64,000 nt of DNA from Chitinophaga pinensis (GTDB taxonomy: Bacteria; Bacteroidota; Bacteroidia; NS11-12g; UBA955), in assembly GCA_945871905.1 (NCBI GenBank), contig CAMBXL010000001.1, forward strand, positions 310,001 to 374,000, given 5' to 3'. Below, piece after piece: positions 50,137-59,646 of this stretch (within the stretch, counting starts at the first letter, position 1; every line of letters starts with the position of its first letter). The notes under the pieces are model-generated. The model had not been told where the DNA came from and did not search any database. It saw nothing but the letters and a program-made list of their open reading frames with translations. A program made the translations under genes and the position numbers.

Positions 50137-51477
50137 ATGAAAAGAAGAGATTTTGTAAAACAAACAGCTAAAATAGCAACAGCGGGATTGGTATTACCTT
50201 ATCTACTGCCAAGTGGAAGGTTGTTTGCACGAACCAATGAACCTAAGGCGGAACATGTGGTTTATGTGTTGTTTGGAGGTGGATTAAGACAACAAGATTC
50301 TATTTTGCAACGTTATTTGTCTGATAGTCAGGGTTACAATGTTGAGGGGAATATCATGTACAATATGTTAGAAGGCGCAGCACCCTCTACTAAAATTGCC
50401 TATGGAACAACACCTTCTGGACAACCGAATGGCAGTCAACCAATTCCTAAGATTTTATCACAATCTATCCAAAAGCAAGGAACCCTATTTGCTGAAATGC
50501 GCGCCATTTCTGGGGGGCATTATGGCGGATTAAATTCTTTGGTAACAGGAAGTGGAGTTCAAGGGCAAGGTTTAAAAGTAAGGCCCGTAAATCCTACTAT
50601 TTTTGAGTATGCCCGTAAATTTGGAGGTTTTAAAGCAACAGATGTTTGGTTTATAGGAAATACAATATCAAACTCAACGCCTTTACTCAACTCAAGTCGT
50701 CACCCCGATTTTGGATTACAATATGGCGCTAACTTTTTTGCACCCGGAATAACATTTGGAGGTGACGGAAGAGCCACGCTGTCAAATGCGAAAATTTACC
50801 ATCCTCAAGAGGAGCTTGAGCCTATGTATAAAATGAAGAACTTTTTAGACAATTCATTTAATATAAGACAAGGCGATATCCCTGGAATAAAAAATACGGA
50901 TGAAGAAAAAACACGTATCAAAACGTTTATTGAAGAGACATTTAACAGACAAAGTGCAGGACTACTTCCTATGCCACCCGTTTCAGGTGGTGACGGTTCT
51001 ACAATAGGTTATGCAGCCGAAGTGTTAAGGGTTTTTAAACCCAAATTATTGGTTGTGAATATGAGCAATATCGATGGATGCCACAGTAACTTTACAGGAT
51101 ACCTTCAAGCCATGCACAAAGCTGACCATGCCCTTGGCTTTTTATGGAATTATATTCAAACACAAATTCCGGAAATGAGTGGAAAAACCATAATGACTTT
51201 TGTGCCTGAATGTGGAAGAAATTTAAATCATAATCCCATCTTAGATGAAAATGATTGGTATGGTTACGATCATGGTGATGCTAACTCTTTGAGGGTTTTC
51301 GGAGGAATGGTTGGTAAAAATGTTCCTTCAAATTTAATGATTGGTTCTGAAAATAATCCAATTGGTAAAGTAACCGATTTTACATTGACAATTGCAGATA
51401 TTTTAGGTTTCAAAGACCAGGTAAAGTCTGCCGGAATTATTGACCCCGATGCACGAAGTTTGTTTGATAGAATTTAA
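50137..51477 (+). CDS. DUF1501-like Tat-signal protein
   Basis: 446 aa. The Tat-type signal MKRRDFVKQTAKIATAGLVLP carries RRDF-K and a hydrophobic core. The body has HVVYVLFGGGLRQQDSILQRYLS, SGGHYGGLNSLVTGSG, VVNMSNIDGCHSNFTGYLQAMHKADHALGFLWNYI, FVPECGRNLNHNPILDENDWYGYDHG and VTDFTLTIADILGF. These match the layout of DUF1501 proteins, with an alkaline-phosphatase/sulfatase-like fold whose activity is not established. D, H and N residues at several of these sites could bind metal. Folded export by Tat suggests a cofactor or assembled metal. Confidence 0.8.
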   Translation: MKRRDFVKQTAKIATAGLVLPYLLPSGRLFARTNEPKAEHVVYVLFGGGLRQQDSILQRYLSDSQGYNVEGNIMYNMLEGAAPSTKIAYGTTPSGQPNGSQPIPKILSQSIQKQGTLFAEMRAISGGHYGGLNSLVTGSGVQGQGLKVRPVNPTIFEYARKFGGFKATDVWFIGNTISNSTPLLNSSRHPDFGLQYGANFFAPGITFGGDGRATLSNAKIYHPQEELEPMYKMKNFLDNSFNIRQGDIPGIKNTDEEKTRIKTFIEETFNRQSAGLLPMPPVSGGDGSTIGYAAEVLRVFKPKLLVVNMSNIDGCHSNFTGYLQAMHKADHALGFLWNYIQTQIPEMSGKTIMTFVPECGRNLNHNPILDENDWYGYDHGDANSLRVFGGMVGKNVPSNLMIGSENNPIGKVTDFTLTIADILGFKDQVKSAGIIDPDARSLFDRI

Positions 51478-51487
51478 TTAAAAGCCT

Positions 51488-52444
51488 ATGAATAAGAGAA
51501 ATACAAAATTATTTATTTTCCCTACTTTGATTATTCTGTTTTTGGGGGCTTGTTCCAAAAATAAAAATGATAATCCTTATGACAATTGGAAAGACGATGT
51601 TAAAGAATCTCCAATTAACAATGTTGATATTGATCCAAATTCAATTCAAGGGTTACATAAGAATATTTTTAAACCTACTTGCTCTAACAGCGGTTGTCAC
51701 GATGGTAATTTTGAACCTGATTTTAGAACCATTGAAAGTACGTACAACTCATTAATAAACCGTTTGAGTACCAATACAGACCCTAATCAAGCTCAGTTTT
51801 CAAAAAGGGTAGTGCCAGGGAATGCTTCACAAAGTATGCTCTTACACAGAATATTAGAGTTTATCCCAGGAAGTCAAGGAAAAATGCCATTGACGACTGA
51901 CCCCGGTAGTGATTGGCCTGAAAAAAAAGTAACTTATATTGAAAATATTAGAACATGGATTAATAATGGCGCAAAAGACCAATTTGGAAATAGTCCAAGT
52001 AATATTGATTTTACGCCTCAAATGGGTGGTTTACTCGTTTTTGTTAACGGTTCAACAACCCCTTTGCCTCATGTAGGTTACCAGCCGGTTTTTGTGCCTT
52101 CCAGCGCTAATCAAGTTAAAATAATGATTTCTATTCTCGATGATAAAACGCCATTGTCGCAGTTAGGTCCCAATACAATTAATTTTTCACTGAATCCTTA
52201 TGAGTTTAAAGGCACTGAACAAACTTTGGCAAAAGAAAGCTCTCCATTTTTAGGCTTAGGTGTTTCAGGAGAAACGGTTGAATATTGGTACAGTATAACG
52301 TTGCCGCTTTCCTCTATAGGAGTTTCAGGTGATGTGATATGGTGCAGAATAAATACAACAGATAATGTTAATCCAAGCCTGTTTATTCCCTCTAGTGAAA
52401 CTTCTTTTAATTTTAAAAAATACTTCGCAATAAAGATTAATTAA
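51488..52444 (+). CDS. Lipoprotein with CX4CH motif (possible c-type heme protein)
   Basis: 318 aa. A lipobox is at LGACSKN. The N-terminal third has FKPTCSNSGCHDGNFEPDFRTIESTYNSL, a CX4CH motif instead of CXXCH, followed by NRLSTNTDPNQAQFSKRVVPGNASQSMLLHRI and KMPLTTDPG. Planctomycete-type PSCyt1 domains and Bacteroidota relatives carry similar short Cys-His segments. Heme binding is uncertain because the spacing is wider than usual. The C-terminal two thirds are beta-rich. It overlaps the next gene by one base (TAATG). Confidence 0.7.
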   Translation: MNKRNTKLFIFPTLIILFLGACSKNKNDNPYDNWKDDVKESPINNVDIDPNSIQGLHKNIFKPTCSNSGCHDGNFEPDFRTIESTYNSLINRLSTNTDPNQAQFSKRVVPGNASQSMLLHRILEFIPGSQGKMPLTTDPGSDWPEKKVTYIENIRTWINNGAKDQFGNSPSNIDFTPQMGGLLVFVNGSTTPLPHVGYQPVFVPSSANQVKIMISILDDKTPLSQLGPNTINFSLNPYEFKGTEQTLAKESSPFLGLGVSGETVEYWYSITLPLSSIGVSGDVIWCRINTTDNVNPSLFIPSSETSFNFKKYFAIKIN

Positions 52445-52875
52445 TGAGACAAATTATTATCTATAGCTTTTTGTTTTTAGTTTTACAGAATTGTAAAAAA
52501 GACAACTCAAATGCGGTCCCAAGTATAAAGTTTATTTCGATTAGTGCGACAGAAGTTGTTCAGTATAAGGACAGTTTGGAAATTAAGTTTGAATATTCTG
52601 ATGCCAATGGAGATTTAGGAGAGATAAATCCCGACCAAAATGCTATTTATGTCAAAGACAGGCGTTTGACAAAACCTGATTATTATTTTATTCCACCACT
52701 TTCACCTCCTACAAGTTCTGTTTTTATCAAAGGTGAATTAATAGTGAAAATTAAAAATACATTTTTGCTTGGAACTGCGCTTCAGGAAACAACTAATTTT
52801 GAAGTTAAATTAAAAGACAGGGCAGGACAATGGAGCAATTCCATTGTTACACCTGAAATTATAATTAAAAAGTAA
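52444..52875 (+). CDS. Small putative lipoprotein
   Basis: 143 aa. The lipobox is LVLQNCKKD. The remainder is beta-rich, similar to a short Ig-like fold (IKFISISATEVVQYKDSLEIKFEYSDANGDLGE.. NFEVKLKDRAGQWSN), a pattern common in Bacteroidota surface lipoproteins that lie beside T9SS proteins. The start overlaps the previous stop (TAATG), and the 1181-aa gene starts directly after its stop. Function is unknown. Confidence 0.75.
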   Translation: MRQIIIYSFLFLVLQNCKKDNSNAVPSIKFISISATEVVQYKDSLEIKFEYSDANGDLGEINPDQNAIYVKDRRLTKPDYYFIPPLSPPTSSVFIKGELIVKIKNTFLLGTALQETTNFEVKLKDRAGQWSNSIVTPEIIIKK

Positions 52876-55800
52876 ATGAGACATTTGTTTACATATTTAG
52901 AAGGGTTTAAAACCTATAAATTGGTTTTATTAGGACTTTTTATGTCTTTGTTGCATGTTAAGGGGCAAACGGAATATAAAATGTCTAATGCAAAGGTCTA
53001 TGCTTGTAAAGGCTCATTAAAAGACAGTGAAGCAAATCAACAATCAACTACTAAATATGCCAATAATGAAGATTTGATTTTTACTATCATAGTAAAAGGG
53101 GCAAGCTCTATTTCTATCAAATTTAAAGGTAGTTTTTGTACTGAGGCAGGCTCTGATTATTTAAAGGCATACAGAGGAAAAGACACAACTGGTACTCTAA
53201 TTCGCACTTATACAGGAACAATTAATAATCCAACCAACATTACATCAAACGATTCTGCCATTACTTTTTATTTCCATTCTGATAAAAATATCGTTTGTGA
53301 CGGATGGGAACTGACTTGGGAAGGTAAAATTACAAAAGTACCTCAACCCAAATTTAGCCCAATCACAAATCCAACATGTAATTCAACTAAAATTAGAGTT
53401 ACTTTAGACCAACCTTTCAATTGTGATTCTGTAAAAGCATCCAGTTTTAAATTGTCGGGAACACTGTCAACGGCCATAACTTCAGTTACGCCTATTTCAT
53501 GTAATTCCAAAAATGAAACCAATACCTTTGATGTTTCTTTTGCTAGTGCACTGAACAGAAGTGGTAATTATTCCTTGCTGCTAACTTCCTCTTTTAAAGA
53601 TGCTTGTGACAGTGTTTGGGTGATAAAGTCAACTCTGAATTTTAAAATAACAGATTGTCCTATACAAGTAGATTTAAGGAGCAATAGATTGGTCATTTGT
53701 AAAGGCACCTGTGCAAATCTTACAGCCATTATAAGTGGTGGAAATGCAAGTAGTTATTCATACACGTGGCTTAGTGGTGGATTGTTTTCTGCACCACCTC
53801 AAACAGTTTGTCCAACAGCTACAACCACTTATATTCTGAGGGTTTCTGATGGAGTTTCAGTGCCAGGGTTAGACACCGTAGTTATTACCGTTTTAGATCC
53901 TCCTGTTGCTCAAAATGATACAACAGTTTGTCAATCATCCCCTTCGTTTAATTTAAAAGCAAATCCAAGTGGAGGTGTTTGGTCTGGAACCGGAATTACA
54001 AGTGCTGCAAATGGTACCTTTAGTCCAAGTGTGGCAAGGGGCGGAACTTTTAAAATAGCCTATTCAATTGGTGGTTGCGCAGATACTGTTGTAGTAACCG
54101 TCCGCCCAATTAGTGCAGGAACTCCATTAGCGGCTTGTCCTTCTTCTTCGGCATTTATGGTGTCAGGATTTACGCCGCCTGGGGGAACTTGGAGTGGTCC
54201 CAATATTAGTGCTGCAGGACTTATTACACCGCCTTCAAGCAGTGGTTCTTTTACCGTTACCTATTCTTGGAATGGTTGTACAAGTGATAAAATTATTAAT
54301 ATCGACTTAATTAATATTGTCAAAAGAGATACCATTTGTAAGTCAAAAGCAATTGATACTTTCAAAAACTTTACACCAATTGGGGGAACATGGACTGGCC
54401 CAGGTATAACAAATTCAAGGTTGGGGATTTCAACACCTCCGACAGCTGCCGCAGGGAATAAAATTTACATTTATACCATTAATGGTTGCCGCGATACACT
54501 TAGAAGGTTTATTCAAGAAATTGATGCCCGATTTGATGAAATAGCATGTCCCGATGCTGGTCAAAGATTATTGCCTCAAGGATTGCCCGTAGGTGGATAT
54601 TGGACAGGTAAAGGTGTTTTTGATGCCAATAATGGTTTGTTTGATGCCGATAGTTTTAGAGTGCCTAGTAAATCCACTTTTGTTCAAACTAACTTAACCT
54701 ATCATGGATTAAATGGATGTAAAGATGTTAAAATAATGTTCTTGAGATACACAAGGTTTTATAAAGATACGGTTAAAAATTGTGTTTCAGACACTGCTTA
54801 TTTTATGAGAAATGCTTATTTGCAAAACGATCCTTGGAATATGATGTTTACAGGGAGCAATGCAATAGTAGGTTTTGGTGTTTACAATCAAAAGTTTAGC
54901 CCAACCTTGGCTGGTCGAGGAACTTTTCATACAATAATAGGGACAGCAAATGGTTGTCAAGATACTATCGTTATTCAAGTTTTTAATAGAGCAAATATCC
55001 AGAAAGACACGGTGTTTTGTATTGCAGACGATGCTTATCAATTAGTAAATAGGGAAGGTGCCGGATTATTCTTCGGCCCTGGAATTACAAATGCTCAAAA
55101 AGGAACTTTTAACCCTGCTATTGCCGGTGTTGGAACTCACTTAATCTTATTTAACTTGCCAGGAAAATGTACTGATACCGTTAAAATTAAAGTCAATGGA
55201 TTGCCCAATGTTTCTATATTTGGGTTAAGTGATTACTATTGTTACAAAGATTCTATCACTCAGTTAGGTTTAAATCCTGTAGGTGGAAAATTGTTGGGTA
55301 ATGGAATTATTGGAACTACATTTAATCCTAGTATTGCCAAACAAGGTCAACATAAAATTACATACACTTTTGGTTCAGGAAAATGTATCAGTACTTTTTC
55401 TAAAGACGTTACAGTTGGAGAGCCGTTAACTTTGACATTGTCAAAAAACAAAGACAGTATATGTATTGGTGAAACAGTAGAATTATCAACCATAAGTAAG
55501 GGTGGTAATGGTAATTCAACTATAGTTTGGAGTAGTGGACAAATGAATGTGCCCAATATTTACGAAGCACCCAAAAGAACTTCTCAATACAGTGTTGTGT
55601 TAAAAGATGGATGCAGCGATTCTGTTCAAAGACAAACTTCAATTTATGTTCATCCACCCTTGTTTGGAAGGGTTCAAACTTCTACCAAAATGTGTTTTGG
55701 GAATCAAGGTTTTGCCGAGTTGAAAATGAACGATACAGGCCCTTATTCTTATACTTGGAATACCATTCCAATTCAAAAAACAAGTAGAATTGTGGCCCCT

Positions 55801-56421
55801 GTGGCAACCACTTATAAAGTAAAGGTTAAAAATCTTGAGACCAATTGTTTTTATGACACAAGTGTTGCTATTCCGGGATATGATAAGATAAGAGCTTTTT
55901 TTACAACGGTCCCTTCTTCCCAATGTTTATACAGTAATAATGCGTTATTGAAAATAATCAATGCCAGTGAAGGTGGAACCAGTGGTATCTGGGATTTTGG
56001 CGATGAAAATACCGAGACTTATGATGAACAATTGAATCCTACACATTTGTATAAAGGAGATACAGACCGTTATGAAATTAAACTCTTTATTTCAAATGAA
56101 GGAGGGTGTAAAGACAGTTTTAAAGCCAGTATTTGTGTGATAGATACTCTAAGTTTGTTCGTCCCTGATGCATTTACCCCAAATGATGATGAAATCAATG
56201 ATGTATTCAAAATTCATTCTCTATCGATAGTGAAACTTGATTTGAAAATATTCAATAGATGGGGTGAATTGTTGTTTGAAACCAATGATCCTAAAAAAGG
56301 ATGGAATGGATTCTATAAAGGACAATTGTGTCCAACCGATTATTACGTTTATCAGGTCAAGTACAAAGGAAAAACAACGCCATGGAAATACAAGAATGGC
56401 GTGTTTTATTTGCTTAGATAA
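52876..56421 (+). CDS. Large secreted CUB / Ig-like repeat / PKD protein with T9SS type-B C-terminus
   Basis: 1181 aa. The signal peptide region ends near HVKGQ. A CUB-like domain covers about residues 40-150 (EDLIFTIIVKGASSISIKFKG.. GSDYLKAYRGKDTTG.. SAITFYFHSDKN). A series of units follows with the pattern GGxWxGxGI...G.F.P..A..G.. and GC.DT. A PKD domain occurs near 1035-1090 (GIWDFGDENTETYDEQLNPTHLY), and the C-terminus is CHU_C (FVPDAFTPNDDEINDVF.. FNRWGELLFETNDPKKGWNG). It is exported by T9SS and anchored at the surface. It closes the DUF1501-type operon, with no gap to the previous gene. Confidence 0.88.
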   Translation: MRHLFTYLEGFKTYKLVLLGLFMSLLHVKGQTEYKMSNAKVYACKGSLKDSEANQQSTTKYANNEDLIFTIIVKGASSISIKFKGSFCTEAGSDYLKAYRGKDTTGTLIRTYTGTINNPTNITSNDSAITFYFHSDKNIVCDGWELTWEGKITKVPQPKFSPITNPTCNSTKIRVTLDQPFNCDSVKASSFKLSGTLSTAITSVTPISCNSKNETNTFDVSFASALNRSGNYSLLLTSSFKDACDSVWVIKSTLNFKITDCPIQVDLRSNRLVICKGTCANLTAIISGGNASSYSYTWLSGGLFSAPPQTVCPTATTTYILRVSDGVSVPGLDTVVITVLDPPVAQNDTTVCQSSPSFNLKANPSGGVWSGTGITSAANGTFSPSVARGGTFKIAYSIGGCADTVVVTVRPISAGTPLAACPSSSAFMVSGFTPPGGTWSGPNISAAGLITPPSSSGSFTVTYSWNGCTSDKIINIDLINIVKRDTICKSKAIDTFKNFTPIGGTWTGPGITNSRLGISTPPTAAAGNKIYIYTINGCRDTLRRFIQEIDARFDEIACPDAGQRLLPQGLPVGGYWTGKGVFDANNGLFDADSFRVPSKSTFVQTNLTYHGLNGCKDVKIMFLRYTRFYKDTVKNCVSDTAYFMRNAYLQNDPWNMMFTGSNAIVGFGVYNQKFSPTLAGRGTFHTIIGTANGCQDTIVIQVFNRANIQKDTVFCIADDAYQLVNREGAGLFFGPGITNAQKGTFNPAIAGVGTHLILFNLPGKCTDTVKIKVNGLPNVSIFGLSDYYCYKDSITQLGLNPVGGKLLGNGIIGTTFNPSIAKQGQHKITYTFGSGKCISTFSKDVTVGEPLTLTLSKNKDSICIGETVELSTISKGGNGNSTIVWSSGQMNVPNIYEAPKRTSQYSVVLKDGCSDSVQRQTSIYVHPPLFGRVQTSTKMCFGNQGFAELKMNDTGPYSYTWNTIPIQKTSRIVAPVATTYKVKVKNLETNCFYDTSVAIPGYDKIRAFFTTVPSSQCLYSNNALLKIINASEGGTSGIWDFGDENTETYDEQLNPTHLYKGDTDRYEIKLFISNEGGCKDSFKASICVIDTLSLFVPDAFTPNDDEINDVFKIHSLSIVKLDLKIFNRWGELLFETNDPKKGWNGFYKGQLCPTDYYVYQVKYKGKTTPWKYKNGVFYLLR

Positions 56422-56442
56422 AGTTCAACGAATGGGGGAAGC

Positions 56443-57216
56443 TTAAAAAGCGGCGCCTATTCCCAAAGAAAAGTTCAATGTATTTTGTCTAGAAAAGGCA
56501 AATTTAACAATATTGTTTTCCAAATCACCTCTTAACGTTTGTGAGGGATTAATGCTTTGATAATCTTCAACAGGAGGACTATAAAAATTCAAAGGCAAAT
56601 TAAACTGAATCATTTTATTGATAAAGATACTGTTGTCAATAAATCGTTTGGAGCCAAATCCAATAAAAAAGGTACTTAAAGAAGTTGATGTATAAGTAAT
56701 TTTAGGTAATAAAATAGGATTGCTGTTGTAATCGGTATAATATAATTTGCTCTCTTTGATGTTTATAAAACTATGAGACAAGCCATATGCAAAATATTTA
56801 CCAAGTGGGGCAACGGCACCATTATTTCTGAAATAAACCTGACTAGAAAGTTGAATTGACGTTACATTAAAGTCGATTAAACCTTCATAAACATAGTAAG
56901 ATTTATTGTTGTATTTTATATCTTCACTATCAAAAATATCAAATAAGTATTCATTGTCAACTCTAAAGCCACCGTTACTTACAGATAACAAAATAGTTTT
57001 TTTTCTGTTTAATACTCTTTCAAAAGTGATTTGTAAATTGGGGTTTTGAGAAAAATACTGACCATGACTCACCAAAGGGTCTTTTTTAACAATTCCAACA
57101 ATGTAATTAAGGCTTAAACAATTCTTTTTACCTAAATAGCCGGGAATACTTTTTTGTCCAAGAATAAAACCTTGGATTGAAAATAATAAAATTAAAGGAA
57201 TATATTTTAGTTGCAT
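56443..57216 (-). CDS. Hypothetical outer-membrane-like protein paired with M48 protease
   Basis: 257 aa. The signal peptide ends near FILGQ. The body has alternating aromatic strands (LQITFERVLNRKKTILLSVSNGGFRVD, YFAYGLSHSFINIKES, STFFIGFGSKRFI) and ends FSLGIGAAF, with a terminal phenylalanine, so a small beta-barrel is likely. No family name is assigned. Its start overlaps the stop of the M48 gene by one base, so the two are translationally coupled. Confidence 0.75.
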   Translation of the reverse strand: MQLKYIPLILLFSIQGFILGQKSIPGYLGKKNCLSLNYIVGIVKKDPLVSHGQYFSQNPNLQITFERVLNRKKTILLSVSNGGFRVDNEYLFDIFDSEDIKYNNKSYYVYEGLIDFNVTSIQLSSQVYFRNNGAVAPLGKYFAYGLSHSFINIKESKLYYTDYNSNPILLPKITYTSTSLSTFFIGFGSKRFIDNSIFINKMIQFNLPLNFYSPPVEDYQSINPSQTLRGDLENNIVKFAFSRQNTLNFSLGIGAAF

Positions 57217-59537
57217 TATGATTTTACTTGGTGGAATAGTGAATAGATCATTGTTTTTAAATGGTCAGTGCGTTTTTTTACTTTATAATTGTCTCTTTGT
57301 ACATAAACAACTTTACCTGTTTTTAAGTCGAATATGATAGAGCTTAATTGTAAATTATGCTCAGGTAATACGGATAAAATATATGGAATTAGTAATGGGT
57401 AAACAATAATTGAACCAATCAGAAATTCTGGCTCTATAGTTTCTCTGTATATTTTTTGTGTGATGCCAGAAAGCATTACATGATTTGTTCCGTATTTCTC
57501 TTGTATTAAGTCGATATTATTAATGTTATACATTACAGATTGTCCTTCATTATTGTTAATCCATTCTGTTACCCATTCCATTAGTTCGGAATATTGATTG
57601 ATTAATTCAGTGTTTAACTGTTTTTTGGCTGACATGTCAATAAAATCAATGTCGATGCCATTCAATTTAGCCATGTCTTTGTACAATTTTGCCAAAGCAA
57701 TAGTGGTTTTTTCATTGTCCAATAAATTCTCTTTTGAGTTGCCATCTACAAATGTATATTTATCGTAATTTGGATTTAATAAAACCATTTTTTTAATTCC
57801 AGCAGTTTCCCCAAATCGCTTAATATACCAACTACTTGTAGGGTCTTTTCTTTTTGATAAATTTGAGTTGGTTTTTTCATCCTCATCCTTGTAATTGTAT
57901 ATAGAAAATTGTTGACGTAAAGATTTTACAAATAAGCTATCACTTAATAATTTAGAAAACCCTAAAATGTTGCTACTGCTTAGTTTATTTGAACTTGAAC
58001 TAGAGATTGATTTGAATTCAGAAGATGGAGAATCAGACTTTTTGTTTTTATCCTGATAAGCTTTAATGATTTTCATCTTTTCAGTTTTACTCAAAGCCTC
58101 AAACTCAGGTTTTAATTTTAACTCTTCTAAAGTGATACTCTCATCAATGTCTAGTTTTTTCTCAATATTTAAGGTTGTGGAGTCCTTAATAATGTGCGCT
58201 GTAAAAGAAGTAGGAGTTGATTGTGTTTGTTTGAACATTAAATACAATGATTGCTCAAACAAGTGCTTGCTAAACGAGTCATTTTTGTTACTTTGATATG
58301 CATTCCATGTATTTCTAACATTGATGATTGACAAAGTATTAAGGTCAACATAGGTTAAAAAAGCATGTACTTTTTGAGTGACACCCTCTAACTCTTTGAT
58401 ACTTTTTTCTTTGGTGTAAGTGCTTGGTTCATCGGTAATACGTTTGTTAGTTTGTCCATATAATGCTATTGCAGACATTTTGTGAGCAAATGCTGTGTCT
58501 TTGTATTTTTTCTTGTATAAATAGGATAAATAGTATACACGTTGGTAATTGCCATAATTTAAATTGATGAAAAATAACTCTATACGCGCTTGTTGTTGTA
58601 TGGTTTTAAAATAATCCTCACCAAATAAATACAATGCATTGTTGTTGTTTTTTGATTTAGTATAAAAAATTTCTAGTTCAGCTTTTCTCTTTTTGATATT
58701 CGGGTGACTTGATTCTTCATCATCTTCATCTTCCTCTGCAGTTATTCTAGATTCAATTTTGGGAGCTACATAATCTAATTTAAAAAGACTGTCTTCAAAA
58801 ATATTGGTCGACCAATCAATTTCATCGTAGGGTAAATAAGAAAACAATAACATGTCAAAGGATGAAATTGCTGCATTTTGAGCATATTTTGTTTTACTAA
58901 ATAATTCAAAACCATCTTTATCTGCTTCCAATTCATCCTCTTTTGAATAATGGTAAGTTGCTTTTAGTTTGCTTTCTAAATCTAGGTTTCTAAAATCACC
59001 TTTACCTTTTGAAATATCTTGTTGTCTTTTGTATTTTTGGATGCTGTGTTTACTTTTGTAATGAGAAATTTCATGACATAAAATATAGGCTAATTGTGCC
59101 TCATTCTCAACTTGACTCAATAAGCCAACGGTAACAAATACTACACCTTGGTCTGTCGCAAAAGCGTTAACAGAACTTGATTTTAAAACATAAAAACGAA
59201 GTTTGCCTGTTAAGCTTGGGTCATTTGACATTATAGTATTAGCAACCTTGTTGACATAATCAGTTAAAACATCACCATATAAGATTTTACCACTAAACAA
59301 AATGTTGTCTATTGAAAAGTTTGCATTGAAAACAAACTCTTTTTCGGTTCTTTTAACTCTATTACTTTTATTGCTTTTGTTGATTTTTTGATAATCAGCT
59401 TCTATTTTTTTAGAAGTTAATGATAAAAAGTCTTTAGGAATTAACCCCTGACATCTTAGAGGCTGATAGGAGATTTTTTGAGAGTAAGCGCTAAATCCAT
59501 AAAAAATAAGGATATAGCAAATAGATAAGTATTTCAT
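57216..59537 (-). CDS. Secreted M48-family metalloprotease with long C-terminal extension
   Basis: 773 aa. A signal peptide ends near FSAYSQ. The HEISH motif lies in QLAYILCHEISHYKSKHS (H155, E156, H159), with the third ligand region KEDELEADKDGFELF. M48 proteases of the BepA/Loip class degrade or assemble outer-membrane proteins. After about residue 230 the protein goes on for some 540 residues with helical and Lys/Ser-rich linker segments and no recognised domain. This is much longer than BepA-type proteins, which end in TPRs. Coupling with the barrel gene suggests a substrate or partner relation. Confidence 0.85.
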   Translation of the reverse strand: MKYLSICYILIFYGFSAYSQKISYQPLRCQGLIPKDFLSLTSKKIEADYQKINKSNKSNRVKRTEKEFVFNANFSIDNILFSGKILYGDVLTDYVNKVANTIMSNDPSLTGKLRFYVLKSSSVNAFATDQGVVFVTVGLLSQVENEAQLAYILCHEISHYKSKHSIQKYKRQQDISKGKGDFRNLDLESKLKATYHYSKEDELEADKDGFELFSKTKYAQNAAISSFDMLLFSYLPYDEIDWSTNIFEDSLFKLDYVAPKIESRITAEEDEDDEESSHPNIKKRKAELEIFYTKSKNNNNALYLFGEDYFKTIQQQARIELFFINLNYGNYQRVYYLSYLYKKKYKDTAFAHKMSAIALYGQTNKRITDEPSTYTKEKSIKELEGVTQKVHAFLTYVDLNTLSIINVRNTWNAYQSNKNDSFSKHLFEQSLYLMFKQTQSTPTSFTAHIIKDSTTLNIEKKLDIDESITLEELKLKPEFEALSKTEKMKIIKAYQDKNKKSDSPSSEFKSISSSSSNKLSSSNILGFSKLLSDSLFVKSLRQQFSIYNYKDEDEKTNSNLSKRKDPTSSWYIKRFGETAGIKKMVLLNPNYDKYTFVDGNSKENLLDNEKTTIALAKLYKDMAKLNGIDIDFIDMSAKKQLNTELINQYSELMEWVTEWINNNEGQSVMYNINNIDLIQEKYGTNHVMLSGITQKIYRETIEPEFLIGSIIVYPLLIPYILSVLPEHNLQLSSIIFDLKTGKVVYVQRDNYKVKKRTDHLKTMIYSLFHQVKS

Positions 59538-59600
59538 TAGATGTTGAATTGCAAAGAAAATGTAATTTGTTTATCTGAACAATCATTTTTTTATTAAGAT

Positions 59601-59631
59601 TTGGATTGAACTATAAATTAATCTAATTTTG
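59601..59631 (+). promoter_or_regulatory. Promoter of the TlpA-like gene
   Basis: TTG (59601-59603), 20-base spacer, TAATTTTG (59624-59631). It covers the TTG at 59629, which excludes that codon as a start and supports ATG 59647. Confidence 0.7.
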
Positions 59632-59646
59632 AACTTCAATTTTAAT

